DNA of 64,000 nucleotides from Chloroflexota bacterium (GTDB lineage: Bacteria; Chloroflexota; UBA11872; VXNJ01). Position 1 is the stretch's first letter. Every line of letters begins with the position of its first letter. The DNA lies in NCBI GenBank assembly GCA_009840625.1, contig VXNJ01000016.1, positions 1 through 64,000 on the forward strand. The letters run 5' to 3'. The notes below the pieces were generated by a model. It saw only the letters and a list, made by a program, of their open reading frames with translations. It was not told where the DNA came from and ran no database searches. Shown here in pieces: positions 1 to 7,305 of this stretch. The translations under genes and the position numbers were made by a program.

Positions 1-900
1 CCCTTTTCCAGCCTCATCCAAATTGGACTTGACAAACCGTAGAGAGTCCTTCTTGGGCTTGCCGGCCTTAAGCAGGCGGTCGTAGAAGGCCCTGATCGCC
101 GGGTTGTGCTTCGAGGCGGTCAGGGCTGCCATGTACAGCGCCGCACGGACCCGGGCGCGCCCGCCCCATACGAACCTTTTGCCCGAGTACTTGCCGCTGT
201 CGCGGCTGAAGGGAGCCACCCCGACCAGTGCGCAGACCTGCTTGTTGCCCACCTGGCCCAGTTCGGGCAGATAGGCCGCGAGGACCGCCACCAGCTGCGG
301 ACCGGTGCCGGGCACCGAGGCGATCAGGCCGGCGCGGGCTGCCAGGTAGGGCGATGCGTTAATCAGCCCGGCGATCTCTTTGTCCAGGCGCTTGATGCGG
401 CGCCCCAGACCGGCAATGGCCCGGCCGATGTCGGAGCGGACAATCCGGCTACCAACCAGGCGGCGGCGGTTCTGCTCGGCGGTGCGCTGGGCGACCAGCT
501 GCAGGCGCCGGCCGGCCAGATCGGCCAGTTCCTTGATCGCCGGATCGGGCGCTTTCCAGGGCTGGTAGCGTCCGGCGGCGGCGAACCGGGCGATTACCTT
601 CGCGTCGACCGCGTCGGTCTTGGCCAGCACTCCCATGGCGCGGGCGTAGTCGCGCACCTGGCGGGGATTTACGATCGCCACCCGCAGGGACGCTTTGTAA
701 AGCGCCTCGGCCAACGGCTGTTCCCAGCCGCCCGTAGCCTCCATGAGGACGACGACGATCTCGAGCTCGCCCAGGCGGGCGACCAGCTTCCCGATCCCGG
801 CGGCGGTGTTTGCGAACCTGAGGACCGGCCCCTGCGGCCCGAAGGCGGCGTCGAGATGCTCGGACGAGACGTCGACGCCCACGTATACGGGGGTGTTCAC
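1..900 (-). CDS. IS110-family transposase (DEDD recombinase), C-terminus cut by window edge
   Basis: This gene encodes an IS110-type site-specific recombinase. Read from the GTG at 900-898 it starts VNTPVYVGVDVS and shows the family's RuvC-like acidic residues: Asp in GVDVS, Glu in LMEATGGW and two Asp in AKTDAVDAK. The C-terminal Tnp20 domain follows, with VPGTGPQLVAVLAAYLPELG and the serine-bearing segment APFSRDSGKYSGKR. Three hundred codons are open and run off the edge without a stop. Up to about position 49 the protein follows the family (GKPKK), but the last 16 codons (DSLRFVKSN...) do not resemble the usual C-terminal [11 protein letters not shown] segment seen in the second IS110 copy at 52888-53829. 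The end may therefore be disrupted or mis-joined. The family assignment is firm; the state of the 3' end cannot be judged here. Confidence 0.9.
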   Translation of the reverse strand, partial: MNTPVYVGVDVSSEHLDAAFGPQGPVLRFANTAAGIGKLVARLGELEIVVVLMEATGGWEQPLAEALYKASLRVAIVNPRQVRDYARAMGVLAKTDAVDAKVIARFAAAGRYQPWKAPDPAIKELADLAGRRLQLVAQRTAEQNRRRLVGSRIVRSDIGRAIAGLGRRIKRLDKEIAGLINASPYLAARAGLIASVPGTGPQLVAVLAAYLPELGQVGNKQVCALVGVAPFSRDSGKYSGKRFVWGGRARVRAALYMAALTASKHNPAIRAFYDRLLKAGKPKKDSLRFVKSNLDEAGKG

Positions 901-1090
901 AGATAGACTCCCTGTAACTGCCCGCCGCCTTGGATCCTTCCTCGCAGATTCGGGCTCCCGACGGGGCCCCGGGCAATTGTTCGGATTGCAGCGGCGGGTT
1001 ACCGGGTGCGGCGACCACGCTTAACTTCGGTCTCCGCGGACCGAGGAGTCAACGGTCTACCGCACCCGGGACTTCCCGTGATCAAGATAC
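901..1090 (-). ncRNA. candidate IS110 left end / bridge RNA region
   Basis: This is non-coding sequence immediately upstream of the IS110 transposase start. It holds a perfect 10-base inverted repeat, CCGGGTGCGG at 1002-1011 and CCGCACCCGG at 1060-1069, enclosing a smaller hairpin around 1026-1047. IS110-group elements are known to encode a structured bridge RNA in the end upstream of the recombinase gene, so this is where one would be expected. No element boundary, promoter or loop guide could be proven by eye, so the ncRNA call is an inference from position and pairing. Confidence 0.3.
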
Positions 1091-1100
1091 GAGGAATCCC

Positions 1101-1787
1101 GTGTACGCTGACACGCTGTGGGCCGGATGGCGGCGCAATTGGATCGCCATAGCTGCCGCCACCCTGGTGCTGTTGGCCCTGGCGTCGACCTGGGTCGCGA
1201 TAAGCGGTCAATCGTACCTGGGCCGCGCCCAGGTCCTGGTGAGCTTGAAGGTACCGGACTCGGGACAGGATCCCACCTATCAGGTGGAAATATCGCGCAC
1301 GCTGGCCATCAACTACGTCATGGACGACCTCGAGCAACTGGTCACCGGCGCAGCGTTCGCGGGCCTGGTCGCCGATCGCCTGGCCAGGGAATCCCAGCTG
1401 GTCATTGATGCCGGCGACCTGGCCGGATCGCTGCAGGCCGACCGGACCCACCGCGGCCTGGACATGTTCGTCTACTCGGACGATCGTGCAACCGCCGAAA
1501 AGGCTGCGCGGGCGGCCGCCGAGGTGATCACCCAGGAGCTGGACAGCCTGCTGCCGGCATTCGGCGAAATCGCCTACGCCAGCGTGATCGACTGGGATTC
1601 AGGTCTTGACCAACTAACCCTGTTGCGTAAGGCGATTACGGTGGCGTTGGCCGGCGCGGTTGGCCTTTTCGGATCGATGCTGGCGGTATCCATCGGCATC
1701 GCCTGGCGCGACCGCTTGCATCTCGGCGACCCCGATCTGCCGGGAGGCCTCAAGGTCCTGGCCCGACTCGACGGACAACGCAGTTGA
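1101..1787 (+). CDS. Wzz/chain-length-determinant-like membrane protein
   Basis: This 228-residue protein has the layout of polysaccharide co-polymerases of the Wzz/YveK type. It has a short cytoplasmic N-terminus, a transmembrane helix at about residues 14-34, a roughly 150-residue extracytoplasmic domain and a second transmembrane helix near 187-210, followed by a short basic tail. The external part begins SYLGRAQVLVSLKVPD, close to the family's usual beta-strand after TM1. GTG at 1101 is chosen because GAGGA lies five bases upstream. The longer open frame from 930 would add sequence belonging to the IS110 flank. It overlaps the next gene by four bases, so the two are likely co-translated, as Wzz and BY-kinase modules often are. 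No other exopolysaccharide genes lie beside it. Confidence 0.65.
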   Translation: MYADTLWAGWRRNWIAIAAATLVLLALASTWVAISGQSYLGRAQVLVSLKVPDSGQDPTYQVEISRTLAINYVMDDLEQLVTGAAFAGLVADRLARESQLVIDAGDLAGSLQADRTHRGLDMFVYSDDRATAEKAARAAAEVITQELDSLLPAFGEIAYASVIDWDSGLDQLTLLRKAITVALAGAVGLFGSMLAVSIGIAWRDRLHLGDPDLPGGLKVLARLDGQRS

Positions 1788-2356
1788 CCTTCGAATTCGA
1801 ATTGGCTGCGCTCCGCGCCCGCGTGCTGGCCCAGTTGGCCGAGAAAAGCGGCGTGATCCTGGTGACCGCCCCCGGCCCACTGGCCGACGCGGCCGCAGTC
1901 GCCAGGCACCTGGCCCAGGCCCTGGCCGATTCCGGCCACGGCGCGTTGCTGGTCGAGGCCGCGTCCGCCCCGACGGGACTTGCCGGTTACGGCGACGGCC
2001 AGCTTGGCAGCCTAGCTCACGCGCTTGAGTCTGAGCCGCCGCGGCCCGGCCCCGGCGAGCTGGAGGTCCTGGGCGGGACGCTGTCGCCGGACCAGATCGC
2101 AAGCCCCGCCCTGTCGGCCTGGCTGCGACGCGCCGGAGGCCTGGTGGTTCTGCTCACCGCTGATCTTGGACGAGCAGCCGATGCGATCGCGCTGTGCGGG
2201 TCCGCCGACGTCTTGCTGCTGGCAGTGGCCGACGGAAAGAGCCGGCGGCGGCAGCTACAGGCCGCGGTCGAGGACTTTGCTTCCGCAGGACAAAAACCCC
2301 TGGGACTGGTGGCGGCCCCGGCGCGGTCCCCGACCCGGGTTTATCGGCACCCCTAG
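1784..2356 (+). CDS. degenerate BY-kinase/CpsD-like P-loop-fold protein lacking Walker A
   Basis: This is a 190-residue protein starting at TTG inside the preceding stop. Its fold signature resembles CpsD/BY-kinases and ParA-like ATPases. A strand ending in VTAPGP is followed by a helix AAVARHLAQALADSG, then a strand ALLVEAASAPTG, and a later segment ADVLLLAVADGKSRRR like the last part of BY-kinases. The P-loop itself is gone: where GxGKST is expected (about residues 31-38) the sequence is GPLADAAA, with no lysine. There is also no tyrosine cluster at the C-terminus. ATP binding is therefore unlikely. It may act as a structural partner of the Wzz-like protein, or be decaying. The fold call rests on sequence style, so moderate confidence. 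Confidence 0.5.
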   Translation: MTFEFELAALRARVLAQLAEKSGVILVTAPGPLADAAAVARHLAQALADSGHGALLVEAASAPTGLAGYGDGQLGSLAHALESEPPRPGPGELEVLGGTLSPDQIASPALSAWLRRAGGLVVLLTADLGRAADAIALCGSADVLLLAVADGKSRRRQLQAAVEDFASAGQKPLGLVAAPARSPTRVYRHP

Positions 2357-3192
2357 CAGCGGGCCAGCTTGTACAGCTTGTTGTCGGCCTGCACTTCACA
2401 GACGTAGAGGTTGCCGCCGGCATCGAGCCAGATGCCGTGCGGAGCCCGCGGGTCGGGCAGGTTGAATCGTTCGACGATGCCCCCGTCCAGGTCCATCACT
2501 GACAGGCGCCCGCCTAATTCGCAGACATAGACCAGGTCGTCGCCTTCGGTAACGAAATCGGCCGGTCGCAGCAGATCGGTCCACGATTCCAGGAAGTTGC
2601 CTTCAGTATCGAACAACTGGACGCGGTTGTTTTCGCGGTCGGCGACCCAGACCCGGCCGCGCGTGTCGTAGTGCACGCAGTGCGGCAGATTGAATACGCC
2701 CGGACCATCACCCCGTCCGCCCCAGGTCTTTACCAGCGAATAGTCCGGCGCCAGATGGTGGATGTGGCTGTTGCCGTAACCGTCGGAGACGAAGAACCCA
2801 ACATCCCCGGCCAGCGCGATATCGGTCGGTTCGTTGAACGGCGCTCCATCGACGGACCCTTTCTGACCCTCGTTACCGATGTGGTCGAGGATGTTTCCCT
2901 TTTCATCGCAGATCCAGATCACGTGCGCCTTCTGATCGGTCAGCCAGAGCCGGTCGTCGTCATCAACCCAGACCGCGTGAGCGTGCACCATCCGCGGTTC
3001 GTCCCAGGTCTCGATGAAGGCGCCGCTCTCGGCATCGAACACGGCCATCGGAAAATCACCGCGGTTGTAAACGTAAACGCGCCCGCTGCTGGTGACTCCG
3101 ATTCCGCCGATCCAGCCCAACTGCAGGTCGTCGGGGCGCTGCGGCCAACCCTCAACGAGTTCAAAACAGTGGTCTCCGCTTCCAAATTTCAT
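2353..3192 (-). CDS. NHL-repeat beta-propeller protein
   Basis: This 279-residue protein is built of NHL-type repeats. Several blades show the pattern G-x-x-x-V/L-W-V-A-D/T-D followed by an N-x-R-V-Q-x-F strand, for example GRVWVADRENNRVQLFDTEG and VDDDDRLWLTDQKAHVIW. No signal peptide or membrane helix is seen, so it is probably cytoplasmic. NHL propellers serve as binding scaffolds or lyases (peptidyl-alpha-hydroxyglycine lyase, SMP-30-like); none of these activities can be assigned. Its ATG overlaps the stop of the upstream phosphoribosyltransferase gene in an ATGA, so the two are translated together. Its stop overlaps the convergent gene by four bases. Confidence 0.75.
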   Translation of the reverse strand: MKFGSGDHCFELVEGWPQRPDDLQLGWIGGIGVTSSGRVYVYNRGDFPMAVFDAESGAFIETWDEPRMVHAHAVWVDDDDRLWLTDQKAHVIWICDEKGNILDHIGNEGQKGSVDGAPFNEPTDIALAGDVGFFVSDGYGNSHIHHLAPDYSLVKTWGGRGDGPGVFNLPHCVHYDTRGRVWVADRENNRVQLFDTEGNFLESWTDLLRPADFVTEGDDLVYVCELGGRLSVMDLDGGIVERFNLPDPRAPHGIWLDAGGNLYVCEVQADNKLYKLARC

Positions 3193-3902
3193 AAGCCGCT
3201 ATCTCCCTGATCCGTGCCGCAGCCCGGGATCTGATCGCAGTCACCGGAAGTCGGCAGACGACCCGTTCCGGTGGAGCGCTCCAGTTCCCCCAATTGTGCT
3301 TCTGAAACGGCCTCAAATCGGACGAAGAATTGGCCTACCGCCCAAAACCGCTTCGGCGCGTGCAGGCAGACGGCGTCATCGAATTCGCCACTTGCGAGCT
3401 TCTGCAGCGTCGCTCGCGGCGCCACCGGCGCCGCCACAACCAGCCGAGCCGCCCCCAGTTCGCGCAGCAGGCGGCCGGCGGCAATCGCGGTCGCGCCGGT
3501 GGCCAGGCCGTCGTCCACCACCACCGCTATTTCCGGCAAGTGGTCGGCCTCGATTCGGCCGAACCGGGCTTGACTGGCGGCGGCCTTGCGGCGTCGCTCC
3601 AAGATCTCCTCCTCCAGATATCGAGTACTGATCTTGAGGTGCTCGATCGCGACTTGGTCAAGATAGGTCGGACCCTCGGCGGTTACCGCGCCGATGGCCA
3701 ATTCCGGTTGGGTGGGGGCGCGCAGCTTGCTCGCCGCGACCGCCCGCACCTGGACGCCGGTAATCAGCGCGGCATGGTGGGCCACCACCAGTCCGCCGCG
3801 CAGGATGCCGAACAGTCCCGACCGCCCCAATCCCTCGGCCAGCAGGCGATTTCCCAATCGCGCGCCGGCATCGGCCCGGTCCCGGAATGCGATGTCCGCC
3901 AT
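3189..3902 (-). CDS. predicted phosphoribosyltransferase (COG1926 type)
   Basis: This 237-residue protein of the PRTase fold resembles stand-alone predicted phosphoribosyltransferases. It starts MADIAFRDRADAGARLGNRLL, as is typical for the family. It then has GILRGGLVVAHHAA and the PRPP-binding loop in AVVVDDGLATGATAIAAGRLL, which matches the D-D-G-x-A-T-G-x-T consensus. The substrate base is not predictable. The ATG at 3902 is preferred over an upstream TTG at 3938 because it matches the family start. The gene is divergent from secD and translationally coupled to the NHL-repeat gene, an unusual pairing. The C-terminal 30 residues are not conserved in style and contain two cysteines. Confidence 0.8.
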   Translation of the reverse strand: MADIAFRDRADAGARLGNRLLAEGLGRSGLFGILRGGLVVAHHAALITGVQVRAVAASKLRAPTQPELAIGAVTAEGPTYLDQVAIEHLKISTRYLEEEILERRRKAAASQARFGRIEADHLPEIAVVVDDGLATGATAIAAGRLLRELGAARLVVAAPVAPRATLQKLASGEFDDAVCLHAPKRFWAVGQFFVRFEAVSEAQLGELERSTGTGRLPTSGDCDQIPGCGTDQGDSGL

Positions 3903-4015
3903 TAGGGGGATTTGCCAACCTTCCTCGCCCGGCCCCAATCCTTATCAGATAATGCCCACTGGGCCAAGAAAACGGCCGCCCGACAAATAATTCCCCATTT
4001 CCCCGTTCCGAGCCC

Positions 4016-5329
4016 TTGCGCAGACGCTTAATCGTCCTGGCGGCCAGCATTGCAGCCCTTGTCGCCTTCGCCATCTACGTGGACCTGCCCGGTACTCCGG
4101 GGTTCGGCATCACGGTGGCGGGCCGGGACCTCAGCCAGCTCGAATTCCGCCAGGGGCTTGACCTGCAGGGCGGACTGCACGTGGCGTTCCAGGCCAATCC
4201 GGTCGACGGCCAGGTCGTAGACGAGGACGCGATGGAGGCGGTTCGCCAGATTCTTGAGAACCGCGTCAACGCCCTCGGTGTGGCCGAGCCGCAGGTCCAG
4301 TTGGAGGGATCCGACCGGGTAATCGTCGAGCTGCCCGGAATCGAGGACCCCGACGAGGCTATCGCCCTTTTCAAGCAGACCGGTCGCCTGGACGTCATCG
4401 GCACCGAACTGCAGTCGCTGCCGGTGGGTTCATTCGTCGACGTTGAGGCCGGCGCCTACGAGCTGGTGATTTCCGGGCCTGACCTGTTGGACGCCGATTT
4501 GGTTTACGACGAGATCGGCAACGGTATCGTCCAGTTCGAACTCAACGATGCCGGGGCCGAGAAATTCGGCGCCTACACCGGCACCCATATCGGCCAGTTC
4601 CTTTCGATCCTGGTTGACGGCATCGTGATCAATTCGGCGGTCATCAACGACCGGATTGAGAATCGCGGGGTGATCGAGGGCTTCGACAGCCTCCAGGAAG
4701 CCCGCAACGTCGTTATCCAGCTGCGCTACGGCGCCCTGCCGGTACCCCTCGAGGTCATCCGCAACATAACGGTCGGGCCCACTCTCGGCGCCGAGTCATT
4801 GGACAAGAGCGTCCGTGCCGGACTGGTCGGGTTCGTGATGGTGGCGATTTTCATGATTGCCTACTACCGGCTGCCCGGGGTGGTGGCGGCGCTGGCCCTG
4901 GCGATCTACGCCCTGCTGGTATTTGCGATTTTCAAGCTGATCCCGGTCACGCTCACCCTGGCCGGAATCGCCGGATTCATACTCTCCATCGGCATGGCGG
5001 TCGACGCCAACATCCTGATCTTCGAGCGGACCCGCGAGGAATTGCGCAACGGGGTTTCGCTGAACCGTTCGATTCATATCGGCTTCCGCCGCGCGTGGAC
5101 CTCGATCCGCGATTCCAACATCGCCACCCTGATCACCTGCACGGTTCTCTGGTACTTCGGGACCGGATTGGTGAAGGGATTCGCCCTGACCCTGGGAATC
5201 GGGGTGCTGGTCTCGATGTTCTCGGCGATCTCGGTATCGCGGACGATCCTGCTGCTGCTGGTCCGCGCCCGCGCCTGGAATCCGGCCGACCTGTTCGGGG
5301 TCAAGACCCCCGATCGCGGAGGGGCCTGA
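4016..5329 (+). CDS. secD: protein-export membrane protein SecD
   Basis: SecD is part of the SecDF complex, which uses the proton gradient to help pull secreted proteins through SecYEG. The 437-residue protein has one N-terminal transmembrane helix followed by the hallmark GLDLQGGLHVAFQA. A large extracytoplasmic P1 head follows (residues about 45-255, with the base-subdomain motif QILENRVNALGVAEPQV), then five C-terminal helices that include GMAVDANILIFERTREE. The start is TTG at 4016 without a strong ribosome-binding site. The protein is somewhat shorter than many homologues but complete. SecF follows after seven bases, so the pair forms an operon. Confidence 0.95.
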   Translation: MRRRLIVLAASIAALVAFAIYVDLPGTPGFGITVAGRDLSQLEFRQGLDLQGGLHVAFQANPVDGQVVDEDAMEAVRQILENRVNALGVAEPQVQLEGSDRVIVELPGIEDPDEAIALFKQTGRLDVIGTELQSLPVGSFVDVEAGAYELVISGPDLLDADLVYDEIGNGIVQFELNDAGAEKFGAYTGTHIGQFLSILVDGIVINSAVINDRIENRGVIEGFDSLQEARNVVIQLRYGALPVPLEVIRNITVGPTLGAESLDKSVRAGLVGFVMVAIFMIAYYRLPGVVAALALAIYALLVFAIFKLIPVTLTLAGIAGFILSIGMAVDANILIFERTREELRNGVSLNRSIHIGFRRAWTSIRDSNIATLITCTVLWYFGTGLVKGFALTLGIGVLVSMFSAISVSRTILLLLVRARAWNPADLFGVKTPDRGGA

Positions 5330-5336
5330 AAACCAG

Positions 5337-6257
5337 ATGATCCCGCTGATCGCCCCACGCCGCCTGCTGCTGGCCATTTCGGCGGGGCTGGTGCTCGTTT
5401 CGCTGGCGCTGCTGCTGGCGGTCGGCGTAAATCTGGGGATCGACTTTACCTCCGGCAGCCTGGCCCGGGTTGAACTGGGTGTTGAAGGGGAACGCGACGC
5501 GATCGAAGATGCGTTGCTGGACGCACAGATTCCCGGCGCAGAGGTGCAGGCCTCCGACGGTTCGACCTACCTGATCCGGACCGCCGAACTCACCGACGCC
5601 GAAAAGGACCGGATGGAAGAAATCCTGTCCCGCGCCTACCCGGCATTCGAACTGATTTCGTTCGATTTCGTGGGGCCGGTGATCGGCGCCGAACTGACCC
5701 GCAACGCGGCCCTGGCGGTCGCCGGCGCCTCGATCGCGATTCTGCTGTACCTGACTTGGAGCTTCCGCAGCATCGAAAACTCATTCCGCTATGGCCTGAT
5801 CGCGGTTCTTACCCTGGTTCACGACGTCCTCATCCTCCTCGGAACCTTCGCCGTGCTGGGTCAGGTCATGGGCCTGCAGGTCGATTCGATGTTCGTGACC
5901 GCCGCCCTGACGGTGGCCGGTTTTTCGGTGCACGACACGATCGTCGTCTTTGACCGGATCCGCGAGAACCAGGCCCGGTATCGGGGAGCCGGCTTCGCGC
6001 GCATTGTCAACTTCTCCCTGAACCAGACCCTGGACCGGTCGTTGAACACTTCGATCACGGCGATATTCGTACTGGTGGCCCTGCTGCTGCTTGGCGGTCC
6101 AACCATCCGCGAGTTCATCCTCGCGCTGCTGATCGGAATAGTGGTCGGTACCTATTCGTCGATCTTTACCGCCTCGCAGCTGCTGGTCGTTTGGGATGAA
6201 AGCCTGGCCGGGCGCCTGACCCGCCTGCGGACTCGCGTGCTCAGCCGCGCCGGCTAA
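5337..6257 (+). CDS. secF: protein-export membrane protein SecF
   Basis: SecF is the partner of SecD in the SecDF membrane complex. The 306-residue protein has the N-terminal helix followed by GVNLGIDFTSGSL (SecF G-I-D-F-x-G-G motif), a small periplasmic domain, and five further helices with VAGFSVHDTIVVFDRIREN and the conserved LNQTLDRSLNTSITAIF. All are classic SecF signatures. It starts at ATG 5337 just after the secD stop. It ends facing the convergent BCCP-like gene with only 16 bases between the stops, and no clear terminator is visible there. Confidence 0.95.
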   Translation: MIPLIAPRRLLLAISAGLVLVSLALLLAVGVNLGIDFTSGSLARVELGVEGERDAIEDALLDAQIPGAEVQASDGSTYLIRTAELTDAEKDRMEEILSRAYPAFELISFDFVGPVIGAELTRNAALAVAGASIAILLYLTWSFRSIENSFRYGLIAVLTLVHDVLILLGTFAVLGQVMGLQVDSMFVTAALTVAGFSVHDTIVVFDRIRENQARYRGAGFARIVNFSLNQTLDRSLNTSITAIFVLVALLLLGGPTIREFILALLIGIVVGTYSSIFTASQLLVVWDESLAGRLTRLRTRVLSRAG

Positions 6258-6273
6258 CTCGCGAATTCAATAG

Positions 6274-6717
6274 TCAGCGCGGCAGAATCCGAGCCAGTTC
6301 CTGGCCGTATTCGACCGGAGCCCCGTCCTCGACCAGGAAGCCGAGCAATTCGCCCGCTTTCACCGCTCCGATCGGGTGGTAGTGGTCGAGCGTATCTATG
6401 AACCCGATCGTCTGACCGGCCTCGATCTGCGATCCGATTACCGCGGCCGATTCACCCTCGGCGTCCTCGCCGCGCCGAAACACCCCGACGTTGCGCGAGA
6501 GGACTACCGTCACCGCCGCCCCGTCGGCTTCGGCCGCGGCCTGAACGGACTGTCCCTGGTCGGGTACCGGGTCGGCCTGCAAGCGGACCCTGACCGAGGC
6601 GTCCGCGGACGTCAGGGTCACTTCCTCCACGTCGGTCCCGGCGACCGACTCAAGGATGGCGGGCAACGCTTCGTCGAGCAGACGGTTCCAGTCCGAGCGG
6701 CGAACGTTGGAGTTCAT
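6274..6717 (-). CDS. AccB/BCCP-like biotinyl-domain protein lacking the biotinyl lysine
   Basis: This 147-residue protein sits where accB normally sits (pepQ-efp-accB order). It has an N-terminal helix, a linker and a C-terminal biotinyl/lipoyl hammerhead domain: QIEAGQTIGFIDTL, then GELLGFLVEDGAPVEYGQEL, which matches the AccB ending almost exactly. The hairpin tip that normally reads E-A-M-K-(L/M)-M-N is replaced by DTLDHYHP (residues 108-115), so the acceptor lysine is missing. It is therefore unlikely to be biotinylated or to work as an acetyl-CoA carboxylase carrier. accC does not follow; the next gene is the convergent secF. The start ATG overlaps the efp stop in an ATGA. Its function is unknown. 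Confidence 0.75.
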   Translation of the reverse strand: MNSNVRRSDWNRLLDEALPAILESVAGTDVEEVTLTSADASVRVRLQADPVPDQGQSVQAAAEADGAAVTVVLSRNVGVFRRGEDAEGESAAVIGSQIEAGQTIGFIDTLDHYHPIGAVKAGELLGFLVEDGAPVEYGQELARILPR

Positions 6718-7277
6718 CGCCGCGCCCGTTCCAGGTACTGCCCGCTGGTGGTGGAGACGACGATGGTTTCGCCGGTGGTGATAAACAGCGGCACCTGAAC
6801 CGTAAGGCCGGTGTCGAGCAAGGCAGGTTTGGTCACTCCCGTGGCGGTGTCGCCGCGATGGCCGGGATCGGTCTGCACGACCGCGCATTCAACGGTCGGC
6901 GGAAACTGGCTGGAGAGGATGTCGCCGCCGTCGGCCATGAGTTCGATGATCAACTCCGCGACCAGGAAATCCTTGCCGCCGCCGAGCAGTTCGTCGCTGA
7001 GTACCAGCTCCTCGAAACTCTCCATGTCCAGGAAGTGGTGCCCCGAGGAATCCGAATAGAGGAACTGGGCCTTGCGGGTGCTGGTGCGGACCCGCTCGAA
7101 GCGGCGCGTGGCCGGGAATGAACGGTCGGTCGTGGCGCCGGTGGCCAGATTGCGCAGCCGCACGTTCAGCTTGGCGCCGCCGCGGCCGATTTTCTGGTGG
7201 CGCGCGTCAACGACCTGCTGGCGCTCGCCGTCCAGGCTAAGGATCATGCCCGCGCGAACGTCGTTGGAAGAAAGCAT
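6714..7277 (-). CDS. efp: translation elongation factor P with Arg at the tip position
   Basis: EF-P relieves ribosome stalling at polyproline stretches. The 187-residue protein has the normal three-domain layout: N-terminal KOW-like domain (SSNDVRAGMILSLDG), an OB domain and the C-terminal OB domain ending in TGETIVVSTTSGQYLERA, the conserved EF-P signature. The beta3-beta4 loop tip reads HQKIGRGG, which puts Arg at residue 32. This is the position occupied by Lys in EpmA-modified or 5-aminopentanolylated factors and by Arg in EarP-rhamnosylated ones. No earP or epmA is present in this window. It lies between the M24 peptidase gene and the BCCP-like gene in one operon. Confidence 0.95.
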   Translation of the reverse strand: MLSSNDVRAGMILSLDGERQQVVDARHQKIGRGGAKLNVRLRNLATGATTDRSFPATRRFERVRTSTRKAQFLYSDSSGHHFLDMESFEELVLSDELLGGGKDFLVAELIIELMADGGDILSSQFPPTVECAVVQTDPGHRGDTATGVTKPALLDTGLTVQVPLFITTGETIVVSTTSGQYLERARR

Positions 7278-7305
7278 GGGCTGATCTCTCTAGTTCGGGG
7301 ATCCC

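Noticed and set aside
106-906. Long plus-strand open frame over the left IS110
   Set aside because: It is antisense to the transposase frame, which has all family motifs; the plus-strand product has none.
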